A DNA stretch of 64,000 bases from Gemmatimonadota bacterium. GTDB lineage: Bacteria > Latescibacterota > UBA2968 > UBA8231. The notes beneath the pieces were generated by a model. That model had not been told where the DNA came from, ran no database searches, and saw nothing but the letters and a program-made list of their open reading frames with translations. Location of the stretch: assembly GCA_009841115.1 (NCBI GenBank), contig VXML01000080.1:124001-188000 (forward strand), given 5' to 3'. Shown here piece by piece: positions 37,916 through 47,157 of this stretch; position 1 is the stretch's first letter; each line of letters starts with the position of its first letter. Position numbers and translations under genes: made by a program.

Positions 37916-39190
37916 CTATTTGAGACTGCGGATGAAGTAGAGCAGGCGCTTGAAAAAACTTGGCCGGATGCCGGGGTTCTCGGTGCGTTGGGCCACCACG
38001 TGGTAGGCTTGGAGTTGGTGGTTGTGCATGGCGTGGGCCCCGCCCCACAAATACAGACGGAAGGCGCGGAAAACCGCTTCACCCCAGCGTTCAACCACGG
38101 TCTGGCGGTTGGCCTCAAAGCGAGAGGCCCAGTGCCTCAGCGTCAGGGCGTACTCGTGAGTTTCATCTACCACTTCCTCCACCTTGAAGCCGTGCATGAG
38201 GAACTCTTGCAGCAGGTCGGGTAGGCATAGGTACGTGTGAGTGCCGGGGTAGATATAGCGACGCACGAAATTGCTCACCTTGTACTTCTCGAGCGTGGCC
38301 GAAGCGTCTAGATAAATACGGCCCCCGGGCTTGAGGCATTTCCACACTTGCGCGGCAAAGTCGCGATAGTGCGGGATATGCTCGATGACGCCGAAGATGA
38401 CGATGGCGTCGTACGGCTCGGGCGGGTCGTGCGCGAGGAAATCTTCAAGGAGGATTTGGCAGTTTGTCAGCCCTTGTTCGGCGATGAATTCTTGGTGCAG
38501 TCGGTGCGAGTCCTCGGCAATGGTCAGGGCCGTGCAGTGGATGCCGCGTGGGCCGGCATAGCGGGTAACTGCTCCCCAACCCGCACCGATGTCGAGCAGG
38601 CGGTCACCCGCTTGCAGGTGCAGGGCTTGGGCCATGGTGGCAAATTTGTGCTCGGCGGCCTGTTCCAGCGTCTCGTCGTCGTCGTGGAAAAGGCAGTGTG
38701 AGTAGAGATGGTACTGGCGATCGACGAACGCCAAGTAGAAATCGTCGCCAAAGTTATAGTGATGCGCGATGGCAGCGCGATTGAGGCGGACGCGGTTGCT
38801 CCAGAGGAGTTGGAGATAGGCCCGCAGCAGAAAACCGGGGCTGACATTGCCCTTAGCGTACTGACGCAGATCTATGAAGGCGTGCACATCGCCCTCGATT
38901 TCGATCTGGCCGTCGACGTAAGCGCGCCCGATGGCGTACTCGTCGAGTCTCTTGCTGAGCACTTCGTCGGAGTGGAAGACGACGCTAAAGGCCGGTTCGC
39001 CCGCCGGTCCCAAGCGCAAGGTTTCGCCTTGTGCGAAGGTAAACTGGCAAGGGATGGGGACATCGGCGAGAGCGGCGTGGAGTAGGCGGGCAGCCGCGCA
39101 TTGGGGCTGGGGGGGCGGAGCTTGCTCTTGCGGAGCTTGCTCTTGCTGTAATTGGGGCTGTGCGGTCATGGCGGTTTTTCTTGGCGGCAC
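37916..39190 (-). CDS. Cyclopropane-fatty-acyl-phospholipid synthase-like SAM methyltransferase
   Basis: IAHHYNFGDDFYLAFVDRQYHLYSHCLF...LQAGDRLLDIGAGWGAVTRYA...FGVIEHIPHYRDFAAQVWKCLKPGGRIYLD. Confidence 0.88.
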   Translation of the reverse strand: MPPRKTAMTAQPQLQQEQAPQEQAPPPQPQCAAARLLHAALADVPIPCQFTFAQGETLRLGPAGEPAFSVVFHSDEVLSKRLDEYAIGRAYVDGQIEIEGDVHAFIDLRQYAKGNVSPGFLLRAYLQLLWSNRVRLNRAAIAHHYNFGDDFYLAFVDRQYHLYSHCLFHDDDETLEQAAEHKFATMAQALHLQAGDRLLDIGAGWGAVTRYAGPRGIHCTALTIAEDSHRLHQEFIAEQGLTNCQILLEDFLAHDPPEPYDAIVIFGVIEHIPHYRDFAAQVWKCLKPGGRIYLDASATLEKYKVSNFVRRYIYPGTHTYLCLPDLLQEFLMHGFKVEEVVDETHEYALTLRHWASRFEANRQTVVERWGEAVFRAFRLYLWGGAHAMHNHQLQAYHVVAQRTENPGIRPSFFKRLLYFIRSLK

Positions 39191-39284
39191 AATTAGTTGC
39201 GCAAGGGGGACGCGTTGTGTTGATGGGATACAGATTATTAAACTTCGTCCAACTCGTCAAGAAGATGGGAAAAGGAGCGAGGTC

Positions 39285-41288
39285 ATGCAGGTGATTGGAT
39301 GGGGCAGGATGGTGTGGAGTATAGGCGCGATTGCGTGGTTGGGTTGTGTTCCGGTCGAAGCGGAGCGTCCGTCCGCAGCAGTCGATGTCCAGAGTGCGGT
39401 GCCAGCGGGAGACATTCCGCGCAGCGCGTGGCCAGCGGCCTGGTTCCGGCCGCCGGCCACGGCTTCAGCCGTGGGATTGCAGACCTTCCGCCAATCGTCC
39501 GCGCTCGATGAATTGGTGGCGGCCGGTGAATTGCCGCCGGTTGCCGAGCGCCTGCCCGACGATCCGGTGGTGGTCGAACCTTTCGGCGAAATTGGCCGCT
39601 ACGGGGGTACGGCCCGGCTGTTCTTTGCTGGTGAAAGCCTGATCAACGTGCCCGAGGGCGTGCTGCGTCCGGGGCCGCAAATGCGATTGAATCTGCCGAA
39701 TTTTGCGGCCAAGGCCGAATACCGCAACGGCGCGCGGACCTTGCGGATCACCTTGCGTTCCGGCCACAAGTGGTCCGACGGCCATCCCGTAACGGCTGAC
39801 GACTACGCGTTCTGGTTCAATCACGTGCTGATGAACGAGGAGCTCACGCCAGTGGTGGAGCCTCGGTTCAAGGGCGCGCGGATCGAAAAGCACGACGCGC
39901 ATAGTTTTAGTTATCACTTTCCCCAGCCGATGCCGCTGTTTGTCAACCATCTCGCCCACAACAGTTCGCGCTTGGTGATGCCGGCGCACTTTATGCGCCG
40001 CTACCACCCGGATTTCACCGATCCCGCGCAGTTGGAGCGCGAGGCCGAAGAGCTGGGTTTGCAGGACTGGCTCACCTATTTTGGGGCGGTCAACAGTACG
40101 ACTGATTTGATTCACTTTAACCGCCCGGTGCTGACGGCGTACGTACTGGTCAGCCGGACTTCGACGCGCGCCCTGCTGCGCCGCAATCCCTACTATTTCA
40201 AGGTGGATCCCGCAGGCAACCAACTGCCCTATATCGACTATCTGGAGGTACAGCGGGTCGATAGCCCTGAAATCATGGCGGCCAAAGCCTCGACCGGACA
40301 GATTGACTTCGCTGGACGGCAGTTTATGACGGCCGACATTCCGCTGTTTAAGCGCTTTGAGCAGAACAATGGCTTTTCCACGTACGTCTGGCCGCGGCCG
40401 TACGGCTCGGACGTGGTGTTGCAGTTTAACTTGAATCATCCCGACGAGGGACTGCGGCGGATTTTCCAAGACGTGCGCTTCCGGCGGGCGATGTCTCTGG
40501 CCATCAATCGAGAGGAAATTAACGACATCGTTTACTTCGGCTATGGGGTGCCGCGCCAGTTGACGGTGGTGTCTGCGAGTCGCTACTTCGAGCCAGAATT
40601 TGCCACGGCGTGGGCGGAGTTTGACCCGGCGCGGGCCAATGCCCTGTTCGACGAGATGGGGCTTGTTGATCGCGACGGGGATGGAAGACGCGAGCGGTTC
40701 GACGGCGAGCCTTTGCAAATCACTTTGGAGTACATGATCGGTGAGACGCCCAAGCAGGTTACTTTGGACTTGGTCGCGGCCCACTGGCGCGAGGTGGGGA
40801 TAAGCGTCAATCTCAAACAGATCAGCGGCACGCTGCAGCGGATCCGCGCTAGGGCGGGCTTGATGGACATGACCATTTGGCACGCCGACCGCAATGCGGA
40901 TATCCTCTTTCCCATTGAGCCTTATTGGTACGTGCCGACCAATGGTGGGTGGGAGCAGAGCCAGTGGTCTAAGTGGACGCGGTGGTACTTTTCCGACGGT
41001 GCGCTTGGGTGGGAGCCGCCGGCGCAGATCAAAGAGCTGATCGGTTGGTGGGAGATACTGCGCCGCACCACGGACGAGGACGAACGCATTGCGATGGGCA
41101 AGAAGATTCTCCGCAGCCAAGCCGAGAATCTGTGGGCACTTGGCGTCATTGGCTTGGGGCCGCATCCGGTCGTGGTCAGCCACAAGCTGCGCAATGTGCC
41201 GCTCCAAGGCTATTGGGGTTGGGATTCGCGCTGGACGTGGCCGTATTACCCGGAGACTTGGTATTTGGAGGAGGGAGTTAAAAAATAG
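39285..41288 (+). CDS. ABC transporter substrate-binding protein, family 5
   Basis: LRITLRSGHKWSDGHPVTADDYAFWFNHV; FRRAMSLAINREEINDIVYFGYG; ATG 39285 preceded by ggagcgagg. Confidence 0.88.
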   Translation: MQVIGWGRMVWSIGAIAWLGCVPVEAERPSAAVDVQSAVPAGDIPRSAWPAAWFRPPATASAVGLQTFRQSSALDELVAAGELPPVAERLPDDPVVVEPFGEIGRYGGTARLFFAGESLINVPEGVLRPGPQMRLNLPNFAAKAEYRNGARTLRITLRSGHKWSDGHPVTADDYAFWFNHVLMNEELTPVVEPRFKGARIEKHDAHSFSYHFPQPMPLFVNHLAHNSSRLVMPAHFMRRYHPDFTDPAQLEREAEELGLQDWLTYFGAVNSTTDLIHFNRPVLTAYVLVSRTSTRALLRRNPYYFKVDPAGNQLPYIDYLEVQRVDSPEIMAAKASTGQIDFAGRQFMTADIPLFKRFEQNNGFSTYVWPRPYGSDVVLQFNLNHPDEGLRRIFQDVRFRRAMSLAINREEINDIVYFGYGVPRQLTVVSASRYFEPEFATAWAEFDPARANALFDEMGLVDRDGDGRRERFDGEPLQITLEYMIGETPKQVTLDLVAAHWREVGISVNLKQISGTLQRIRARAGLMDMTIWHADRNADILFPIEPYWYVPTNGGWEQSQWSKWTRWYFSDGALGWEPPAQIKELIGWWEILRRTTDEDERIAMGKKILRSQAENLWALGVIGLGPHPVVVSHKLRNVPLQGYWGWDSRWTWPYYPETWYLEEGVKK

Positions 41289-41481
41289 CCGTGAGCACTC
41301 GAACTAGAGGTAGTTGTCTTTTGCGGCACTCTTTTTATATATTGTGCTGATATTTAGCAACGATTAGCAACTATTAAGAGCTGTTGAAAGGAGGTAAAGA
41401 GAGGCCGTTTTAGGCATTAGAAGCTCACTTTTCGTTTTTTAGCGAATGTTTAAACCACGAACCCATGAGGTGAATTGCATT

Positions 41482-42435
41482 ATGAAGAAGATTTTGAGCA
41501 TCGCGAGTATTTTGGCTCTAGGCATCATGTTGCAGGCTAGCGCAGTATCGGCTCACGTGCCGATCCCCGGCATCGACTCCGGTACGCTTTTTCAGTGGCC
41601 CGCTGGCCTGGAACCGACCTTGGACGGCGACCTTTCTGAATGGGACATCGTTCCCGAGGATTACTACGTTCCCTTTGACTCGCACTACGAGTACTACCTC
41701 GGCTTGGGCCACGAAAACGACGAGAGCAATTTGTCGTTTCGGGTGGTAGGCTCTTGGAGTGCGGGGACCAACCGCCTCTATCTTATGATGGAGCGCTTCG
41801 ATAATCTCTGGGTCCGCACAGGCTTTGGTCAGACCGCGGCTGGCGACGATAGCTGGGAGATCATGATCGACGCTGACCACGGCGGCGACCGGCACTTTGC
41901 CCTTCCCGACGATTTCGAAGACGACGAAGAGCGCCAGCGCAACCAAGGTCGCTTTGCCCAGAACGCCCATTACGTCTGGCCCGAAATGCCCGACGCCAAC
42001 CGGGCCGTCGGCTGGAAGTGGTTCTTCAACAGTCAATCCACTTGGCACGATAAGCCACCGTGGGGCGATTACGGTTTCCAGCTAGATGGCGAAGTCAACT
42101 CGGGCGAGGCCACGGCGCGCATCGAGGTGATGACGATCGCGTGGGATGACTTCTACTGGATCGGCCCCGACGAGAGCCTAGTCCACACCTTCACCGAGGG
42201 CAATACCATCGGTCTGGGTTGGGTTGTTCACGACATAGACAACACTGCAGAGGACAATGGCGGAGCCAGCGCTGGCGGCTGGGGCATCAACCCCAACATC
42301 CAGATGTGGTTCGACTGCGTCAACTGCTCAGACTTCCTGCTGGCCCCGATCGATCCGCGCGTGGATTTCAGCAGCGTTGAAACCGCGGTAGAGGAAGATA
42401 GCTGGGGACGCATTAAGGCGGCCTATATCCAGTAG
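41482..42435 (+). CDS. Secreted carbohydrate-binding (CBM9-like) protein
   Basis: Signal peptide MKKILSIASILALGIMLQASAVSA; FQWPAGLEPTLDGDLSEWDIVPEDYYV; likely ATG at 41482 inside the 41446 ORF. Confidence 0.65.
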   Translation: MKKILSIASILALGIMLQASAVSAHVPIPGIDSGTLFQWPAGLEPTLDGDLSEWDIVPEDYYVPFDSHYEYYLGLGHENDESNLSFRVVGSWSAGTNRLYLMMERFDNLWVRTGFGQTAAGDDSWEIMIDADHGGDRHFALPDDFEDDEERQRNQGRFAQNAHYVWPEMPDANRAVGWKWFFNSQSTWHDKPPWGDYGFQLDGEVNSGEATARIEVMTIAWDDFYWIGPDESLVHTFTEGNTIGLGWVVHDIDNTAEDNGGASAGGWGINPNIQMWFDCVNCSDFLLAPIDPRVDFSSVETAVEEDSWGRIKAAYIQ

Positions 42436-42476
42436 TTCGCTTCTCGTTCTCAACTATTCAGTAACTGCTAGTCTTA

Positions 42477-42507
42477 GAAGGGGAGGTGTCTCGTGCATCT
42501 CCCCTTC
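42477..42507. terminator. Hairpin downstream of 41482 gene
   Basis: gaaggggag ... ctccccttc, 9-bp stem, no long T tract. Confidence 0.5.
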
Positions 42508-42549
42508 AGATTTCTGTGTGTTAAGTTCTTCCCTTGGGGAGATGGAGTC

Positions 42550-44538
42550 ATGGTGGCATTCAGAGGCTTCTGCGCCGCGCTCTTGTTGGCCGCGAGTAGT
42601 ATCCCGGTCGCGGGATTGACCGTCTATCGGCTAGGTGGTGAGGGTTTACCGCCGCCGCCCGAAGTGGCCAGTGGACAAGCCGATTTAGTCCAATTTAGCT
42701 GGGCCGAACTCGATCCCGACCTACAGGGAGTAAGCGAATCCCTGACGATTGCCTCCGACGCCATTTCCCCGTTGTTCTTCCCTGCGGATGTCAATATCGC
42801 ACCGACGGTTAAGGATCGCGGTGGTTATCTACAGACCCAAGGTTTTCAGGCTTGGGTCGAAACCGATGATATAATTTTGATAAAAGACGGCGATCCCGCG
42901 ACGGCCTATTACGAGGAGAAGGGATCCAATCAGGTGAACGTGGGAGATGACTTGCGGTTCGGCAAAGTTTTACTGTTCGACCTCGGCGGTTTGTTTGCGG
43001 TGGATCGAATCCGCTTTTTCACGCGTGCTGGCAACGAAGCCAATTACATCGAACTCTTCCACATCTGGACCAATACGCTGACGAATGAAGAAGCCGGGAT
43101 CAGCAGCGTGGATCTCTGCACTGCTGGCAGGACGGACAACTGTTTGGGCTTCATCAACAGGGCACACCGCGACATCTACAATCGCAAGAACATGTATTTC
43201 AACGCGCTGTTGGAGGTCAAGGAAAACACCCGCTCGACCGTAGAAGTGGAACTCACCGGCGAGTACATCCGCCGCGTGGTGCTGTTCGTGCCGTCGCAGC
43301 TAACTCGGGACTGGGAGATCGCCGAGTTTGAGATCTTTGCGCCCGGCTATGTGCCCAACGCCTCGTATCTTTCCAACATCCTCGATCTGGGCAAAGAAGT
43401 CTCGCTAGGCGAGTTGCGCTGGTCGGGGACCAAGGACGCGGAGGCCGCGGTCAACATCCGCAGCCGGAGCGGCAGCGATGTCGATCCCAACATATACTGG
43501 CGTCATACCTTTCGGGGCGACGAGCAGGTCAGCTACGACGCTAGGGGCAATCCGCTGACCTTGCGTGCGTACGGGCGGTTGGAAATTTCCGAGCGCGGCA
43601 AGATCACCCGCGACGCGGCAAATTGGGATTTCTGGTCGAAGACCTACGATTTTGGCGACAGTGTTGGGACGCGCTGGTCGGCGACCAAGCCTCGGAGCTT
43701 TGTCCAGTTTGAGTTGGACTTTCAATCGAACATTGCCGCGGGCAGCCGGATGAATTACGTGGAGTTTACTGCGTCTCCGCCGGCGGTCACGACACTGGTG
43801 GGAGAAATCGATCCCTATCAGGTGGAAACGGCCCAAGTAACGCATTTCACTTATGCCATCCGGCCCACCATCGGAGTTGACGACCCGGGATTCGATCATT
43901 TGGAAATCTCAGCCCAGGGTGGGAGGCTAGTGAGTATCGACGGCGTGCGGATCGGGGGTCAAGAGGTAGCTTTTGAGCGAGTTGAAGAAGGGGCTGAGCG
44001 GCTGGTGGTGGGCGTACCGAGGTTAAACGTGGACCGCACCGAAGAGGTGATGGAGGTTATTTTCAGCGCCGAGATTTTTCGCTATGGGGCGATCTTTGCC
44101 GGTCGCGTGTTCGACAGCGAAACTCCACAGGAAATTTGGCAGCCGGTGCAGCCCGGCGACGCCACCGCGCTCAGGGACGGCAACACCCTTTCGGTGCAAG
44201 CCCTTGCGTTAGGCACCCGGGTCCTCGGTGCGCTAGACCTAGCCGGGGGCGTTTTTACGCCCAATGGCGACGGCGTCAACGACGGGTTGGACATTGCCTA
44301 TGATTTGCTCAAACTGGTGGCACCGGCTCCGGTAGTGGTGGAGGTGCGGGACTTGGCCGGCGGGTTGGTGCGCGAGGTTTACAATGGTTTGGATGCGGCT
44401 GGCCGCCACCGGCGGCAGTGGGACGGTTTGGACGAACGTGGCCAGCAGGTGGCTCCCGGTGTTTACATCTGCCGCGTCGAGGTAGAGACTGAGGAGGGAC
44501 GGCGGCAGCGCGTAGGGGTCGTGGCGGTCGCCTATTGA
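42550..44538 (+). CDS. Surface protein paralogue 1 with FlgD-like C-terminal domain
   Basis: Signal peptide; ASYLSNILDLGKEVSLGELRW; C-term GVFTPNGDGVNDGLDIAYDLLKL...VEVRDLAGGLVREVYNG...WDGLDERGQQVAPGVYICRVEV. Confidence 0.75.
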   Translation: MVAFRGFCAALLLAASSIPVAGLTVYRLGGEGLPPPPEVASGQADLVQFSWAELDPDLQGVSESLTIASDAISPLFFPADVNIAPTVKDRGGYLQTQGFQAWVETDDIILIKDGDPATAYYEEKGSNQVNVGDDLRFGKVLLFDLGGLFAVDRIRFFTRAGNEANYIELFHIWTNTLTNEEAGISSVDLCTAGRTDNCLGFINRAHRDIYNRKNMYFNALLEVKENTRSTVEVELTGEYIRRVVLFVPSQLTRDWEIAEFEIFAPGYVPNASYLSNILDLGKEVSLGELRWSGTKDAEAAVNIRSRSGSDVDPNIYWRHTFRGDEQVSYDARGNPLTLRAYGRLEISERGKITRDAANWDFWSKTYDFGDSVGTRWSATKPRSFVQFELDFQSNIAAGSRMNYVEFTASPPAVTTLVGEIDPYQVETAQVTHFTYAIRPTIGVDDPGFDHLEISAQGGRLVSIDGVRIGGQEVAFERVEEGAERLVVGVPRLNVDRTEEVMEVIFSAEIFRYGAIFAGRVFDSETPQEIWQPVQPGDATALRDGNTLSVQALALGTRVLGALDLAGGVFTPNGDGVNDGLDIAYDLLKLVAPAPVVVEVRDLAGGLVREVYNGLDAAGRHRRQWDGLDERGQQVAPGVYICRVEVETEEGRRQRVGVVAVAY

Positions 44539-44564
44539 AATCGGCTAGTTCAGGAGATTGAGCT

Positions 44565-47132
44565 ATGGTCAGCAGGAAGTGCACACTGGCATTGAGTTTG
44601 GGCCTCGGGTTGTGGGGGTTGGTTGGGGCGCAGAATCACGCCTTGCGGTCCGACCACGTCGTCGTAAACAGCCAACGTCATTGGAATAATTGGGCTTTCG
44701 TCGAGGGGACGCTGGATGTCTCCGCTAGCGGGGAGGTCGTTCCGGCTTTCGTGCCCAAGGATCACAACGCCGTGACGGACATTGTCCAACACCTGCAGCG
44801 CCTCGCCGATAACGCGACTATCCTCGACGCGATCGAAGCCGGGACCAACAAGGCGGCGGTCGCCAACCTCTTCGACGGCGACGAAACGACCTATTGGGAG
44901 CCAGACCCCGACAGCCCATTGCGGGACTGGTGGATCCAGGTCGATATGGGACGATTGATCAATGCCACGCGGGTCGGGTTGCAATTCGTGCCCGAGGGGC
45001 AGGGCGATCCCTTTTTGCAGTTTGCGGTGCTGACGGCCGACAACGCCGATCAAGGCAACAAGATCGCGGGCAAGGTGCCCATGCACTTGGTGTACCGGAC
45101 GCCAAGCGACAACAAAAACCAGCGCGAGTTCGAGTTCGACCTCAACCGAGGGGAACTGATCAACCCCACTCCCGGCGTGGATTTTGCGGGCGATATGGTG
45201 CGCTTCGTGCAAGTCGTGATCACCGAAAGCGATGGCGCACGCGCCGTCGAAGTGTCGGCGGAAGAATACGAGGCGTTGGCCAGCCGCGACAAGGGAGACG
45301 TGGTCTTCTATAAGCAAGTGGGGGAGGGGGAAGTGGAGGTCGAGGCGGCGATCTACGAGGCGATTGACTCGCAACTGCGCGGCCCGGTGCGCTATTACCG
45401 GCGGGAGCGGCCGCGCTTGGCCGAGTTGGCCGTCTATGAGTTGGGCAAGAACATTTCGCAGGGCATGGTCTTAGACCGCAACGGCAGTGCCGAGAGTTCC
45501 CACGATGGGTCTGTGGGCAACTTAGTAGATGGGGAAGGCACCTATCTGACCTTTAATCTCAAAGCCTTTCAGACGGGGAACGTGGAATTCGGCGAGCGCT
45601 TTCTGGAGTTCGACCTAGGGGCTTCCTACTGGCTCGATACTGTGCAGCTATGGTACAGCCTCAGCGTTGCTGGCGGCCGGCTGGCTGGAGCCAGTTTTCA
45701 CCGCTACGCAATCCAGACTTCGGACGGCACTCCCGCCCCAGGTGGCGGTCGGCTGTGGAGGGTGCCCGCACAGGTCCGCGGCTTGGGCACGGCGTATGAA
45801 GTCAATACCTTTGAGCCGACGCCGGCCCGCTTTGTGCGCATAGCCTATCCTTTTTCCAGTAGCGAGTCGGGGCGGGAGGGGAATAAAGCGCGCGTCCGAG
45901 AAGTGCAGATCTACGGCGAAGGGCACCATCCCGAGGTGGAACTGGAGTCGGGGTTGATCCCATTGCAGGGGGCCAAGAATCTCGTGTCGATCGAATGGGA
46001 GGCGGATACGCCCCCGGGTACGTCTGTGCAAATCCAGACCCGTACTGGCAATGAGGTCTCCGAAGCGTACCGCTACTACGACAGCGGCGGTGCGGAAGTC
46101 TCGGAGGGCAAATACGCGAAGTTGGGCTTTTTCAAAAAAGGCCGAATCGACACTCTGCAGGTGGCCGGGTCCGACTGGAGCAATTGGAGTGCGCCCTACG
46201 CGCATTCCGGCGACCCGATTGCCTCGCCCAGCCCGCGCCAATATCTGACCTTGCGCGCTCGGTTGACGACCACAGAACCCATGCACGCTGCCAGCCTGCA
46301 CTCCATCCGTTTGAACTTTAATCCTCCGGTGGCGAAACAACTGCAAGGAGAACTGGATATTGGAATCTTTGAGCGCTTGGGCGCGCCGCAGGAGGTGTCA
46401 CTATTCGTCAAGCCGACCTTCGCGTCGCAGGACTTGGGCTTTGACGAGATTTTGGTGCGCACGCCGCCAGATATGTCGCTCGAATTCGGCGCGCTGCGCT
46501 TGGGCAGCTCGGCGCAGTGGGAAAGCGGCCAAGCCGAAGAGCTGGCCGATGTGCAAGTGATGGAGACTCGCTCCGACTCGCTCTGGTTGCGCCTCGACCG
46601 GCTGATAAATCAGGGCGGACAGGTCGATCTAGTTGAGGTGCAGTTTACGACGGCGCTGTTTTCCCCCGGGGTAGTGCTCCAAGCGGCGCTGGGCAATTCG
46701 TCGTTGGCAAACTCGTGGCAACAGGTTGACCCGGCGGACGTGACCGAACTGGCCCAGAGTCAGGGACTGCAAATCCTCGCTTCGGTGCAAGACAACAAGG
46801 TTCTCGGCGATCTAGGCATCCAGCCAGAGGTAGTAACGCCCAACGGCGATGGGGTCAACGACGCGCTAACCATTGATTTTACCGTGCGTCGGTTGAGTGG
46901 CGAGCGCCCGGTCAAAGTGCGGATCTACGACTTAGGCGGACGACTGGTGCGCCGCCTCGATACCCAGAAGCCGCTAGTGGCCGGAAAATACGTACTCGAC
47001 TGGGCGGCCGATGACGAGCAGGGACAACAGGTACCGCCTGGAATTTACATTTTGCGCATTGACATTGATGCGGATTCGGATCGCGACGTGCGGCAAACGG
47101 GAGTTCAGCGCCTGCTGCATGTGGCGTATTGA
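44565..47132 (+). CDS. Surface protein paralogue 2 with discoidin-like N-region and FlgD-like C-terminus
   Basis: LFDGDETTYWEPDPDSPLRDWWIQVDMGRLINATRVGLQF; VTPNGDGVNDALTIDFTVRRL...YDLGGRLVRRLDTQK...VPPGIYILRIDID. Confidence 0.75.
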   Translation: MVSRKCTLALSLGLGLWGLVGAQNHALRSDHVVVNSQRHWNNWAFVEGTLDVSASGEVVPAFVPKDHNAVTDIVQHLQRLADNATILDAIEAGTNKAAVANLFDGDETTYWEPDPDSPLRDWWIQVDMGRLINATRVGLQFVPEGQGDPFLQFAVLTADNADQGNKIAGKVPMHLVYRTPSDNKNQREFEFDLNRGELINPTPGVDFAGDMVRFVQVVITESDGARAVEVSAEEYEALASRDKGDVVFYKQVGEGEVEVEAAIYEAIDSQLRGPVRYYRRERPRLAELAVYELGKNISQGMVLDRNGSAESSHDGSVGNLVDGEGTYLTFNLKAFQTGNVEFGERFLEFDLGASYWLDTVQLWYSLSVAGGRLAGASFHRYAIQTSDGTPAPGGGRLWRVPAQVRGLGTAYEVNTFEPTPARFVRIAYPFSSSESGREGNKARVREVQIYGEGHHPEVELESGLIPLQGAKNLVSIEWEADTPPGTSVQIQTRTGNEVSEAYRYYDSGGAEVSEGKYAKLGFFKKGRIDTLQVAGSDWSNWSAPYAHSGDPIASPSPRQYLTLRARLTTTEPMHAASLHSIRLNFNPPVAKQLQGELDIGIFERLGAPQEVSLFVKPTFASQDLGFDEILVRTPPDMSLEFGALRLGSSAQWESGQAEELADVQVMETRSDSLWLRLDRLINQGGQVDLVEVQFTTALFSPGVVLQAALGNSSLANSWQQVDPADVTELAQSQGLQILASVQDNKVLGDLGIQPEVVTPNGDGVNDALTIDFTVRRLSGERPVKVRIYDLGGRLVRRLDTQKPLVAGKYVLDWAADDEQGQQVPPGIYILRIDIDADSDRDVRQTGVQRLLHVAY

Positions 47133-47157
47133 CCAACCTATAGGAAGAGAGTCGGCT

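Noticed and set aside
35968-38118. Full 716-aa ORF as annotated in the track
   Set aside because: The first ~70 aa overlap the CFA-synthase-like gene in another frame and read as low-complexity; the true start is probably near 37900.
39465-41207. 580-aa minus-strand ORF
   Set aside because: Fully antisense to a well-supported family 5 solute-binding protein; arises from GC-rich codon usage and shows no recognisable domain.
44550-45374. 274-aa minus-strand ORF
   Set aside because: Antisense to surface paralogue 2; no ribosome-binding site or domain support.
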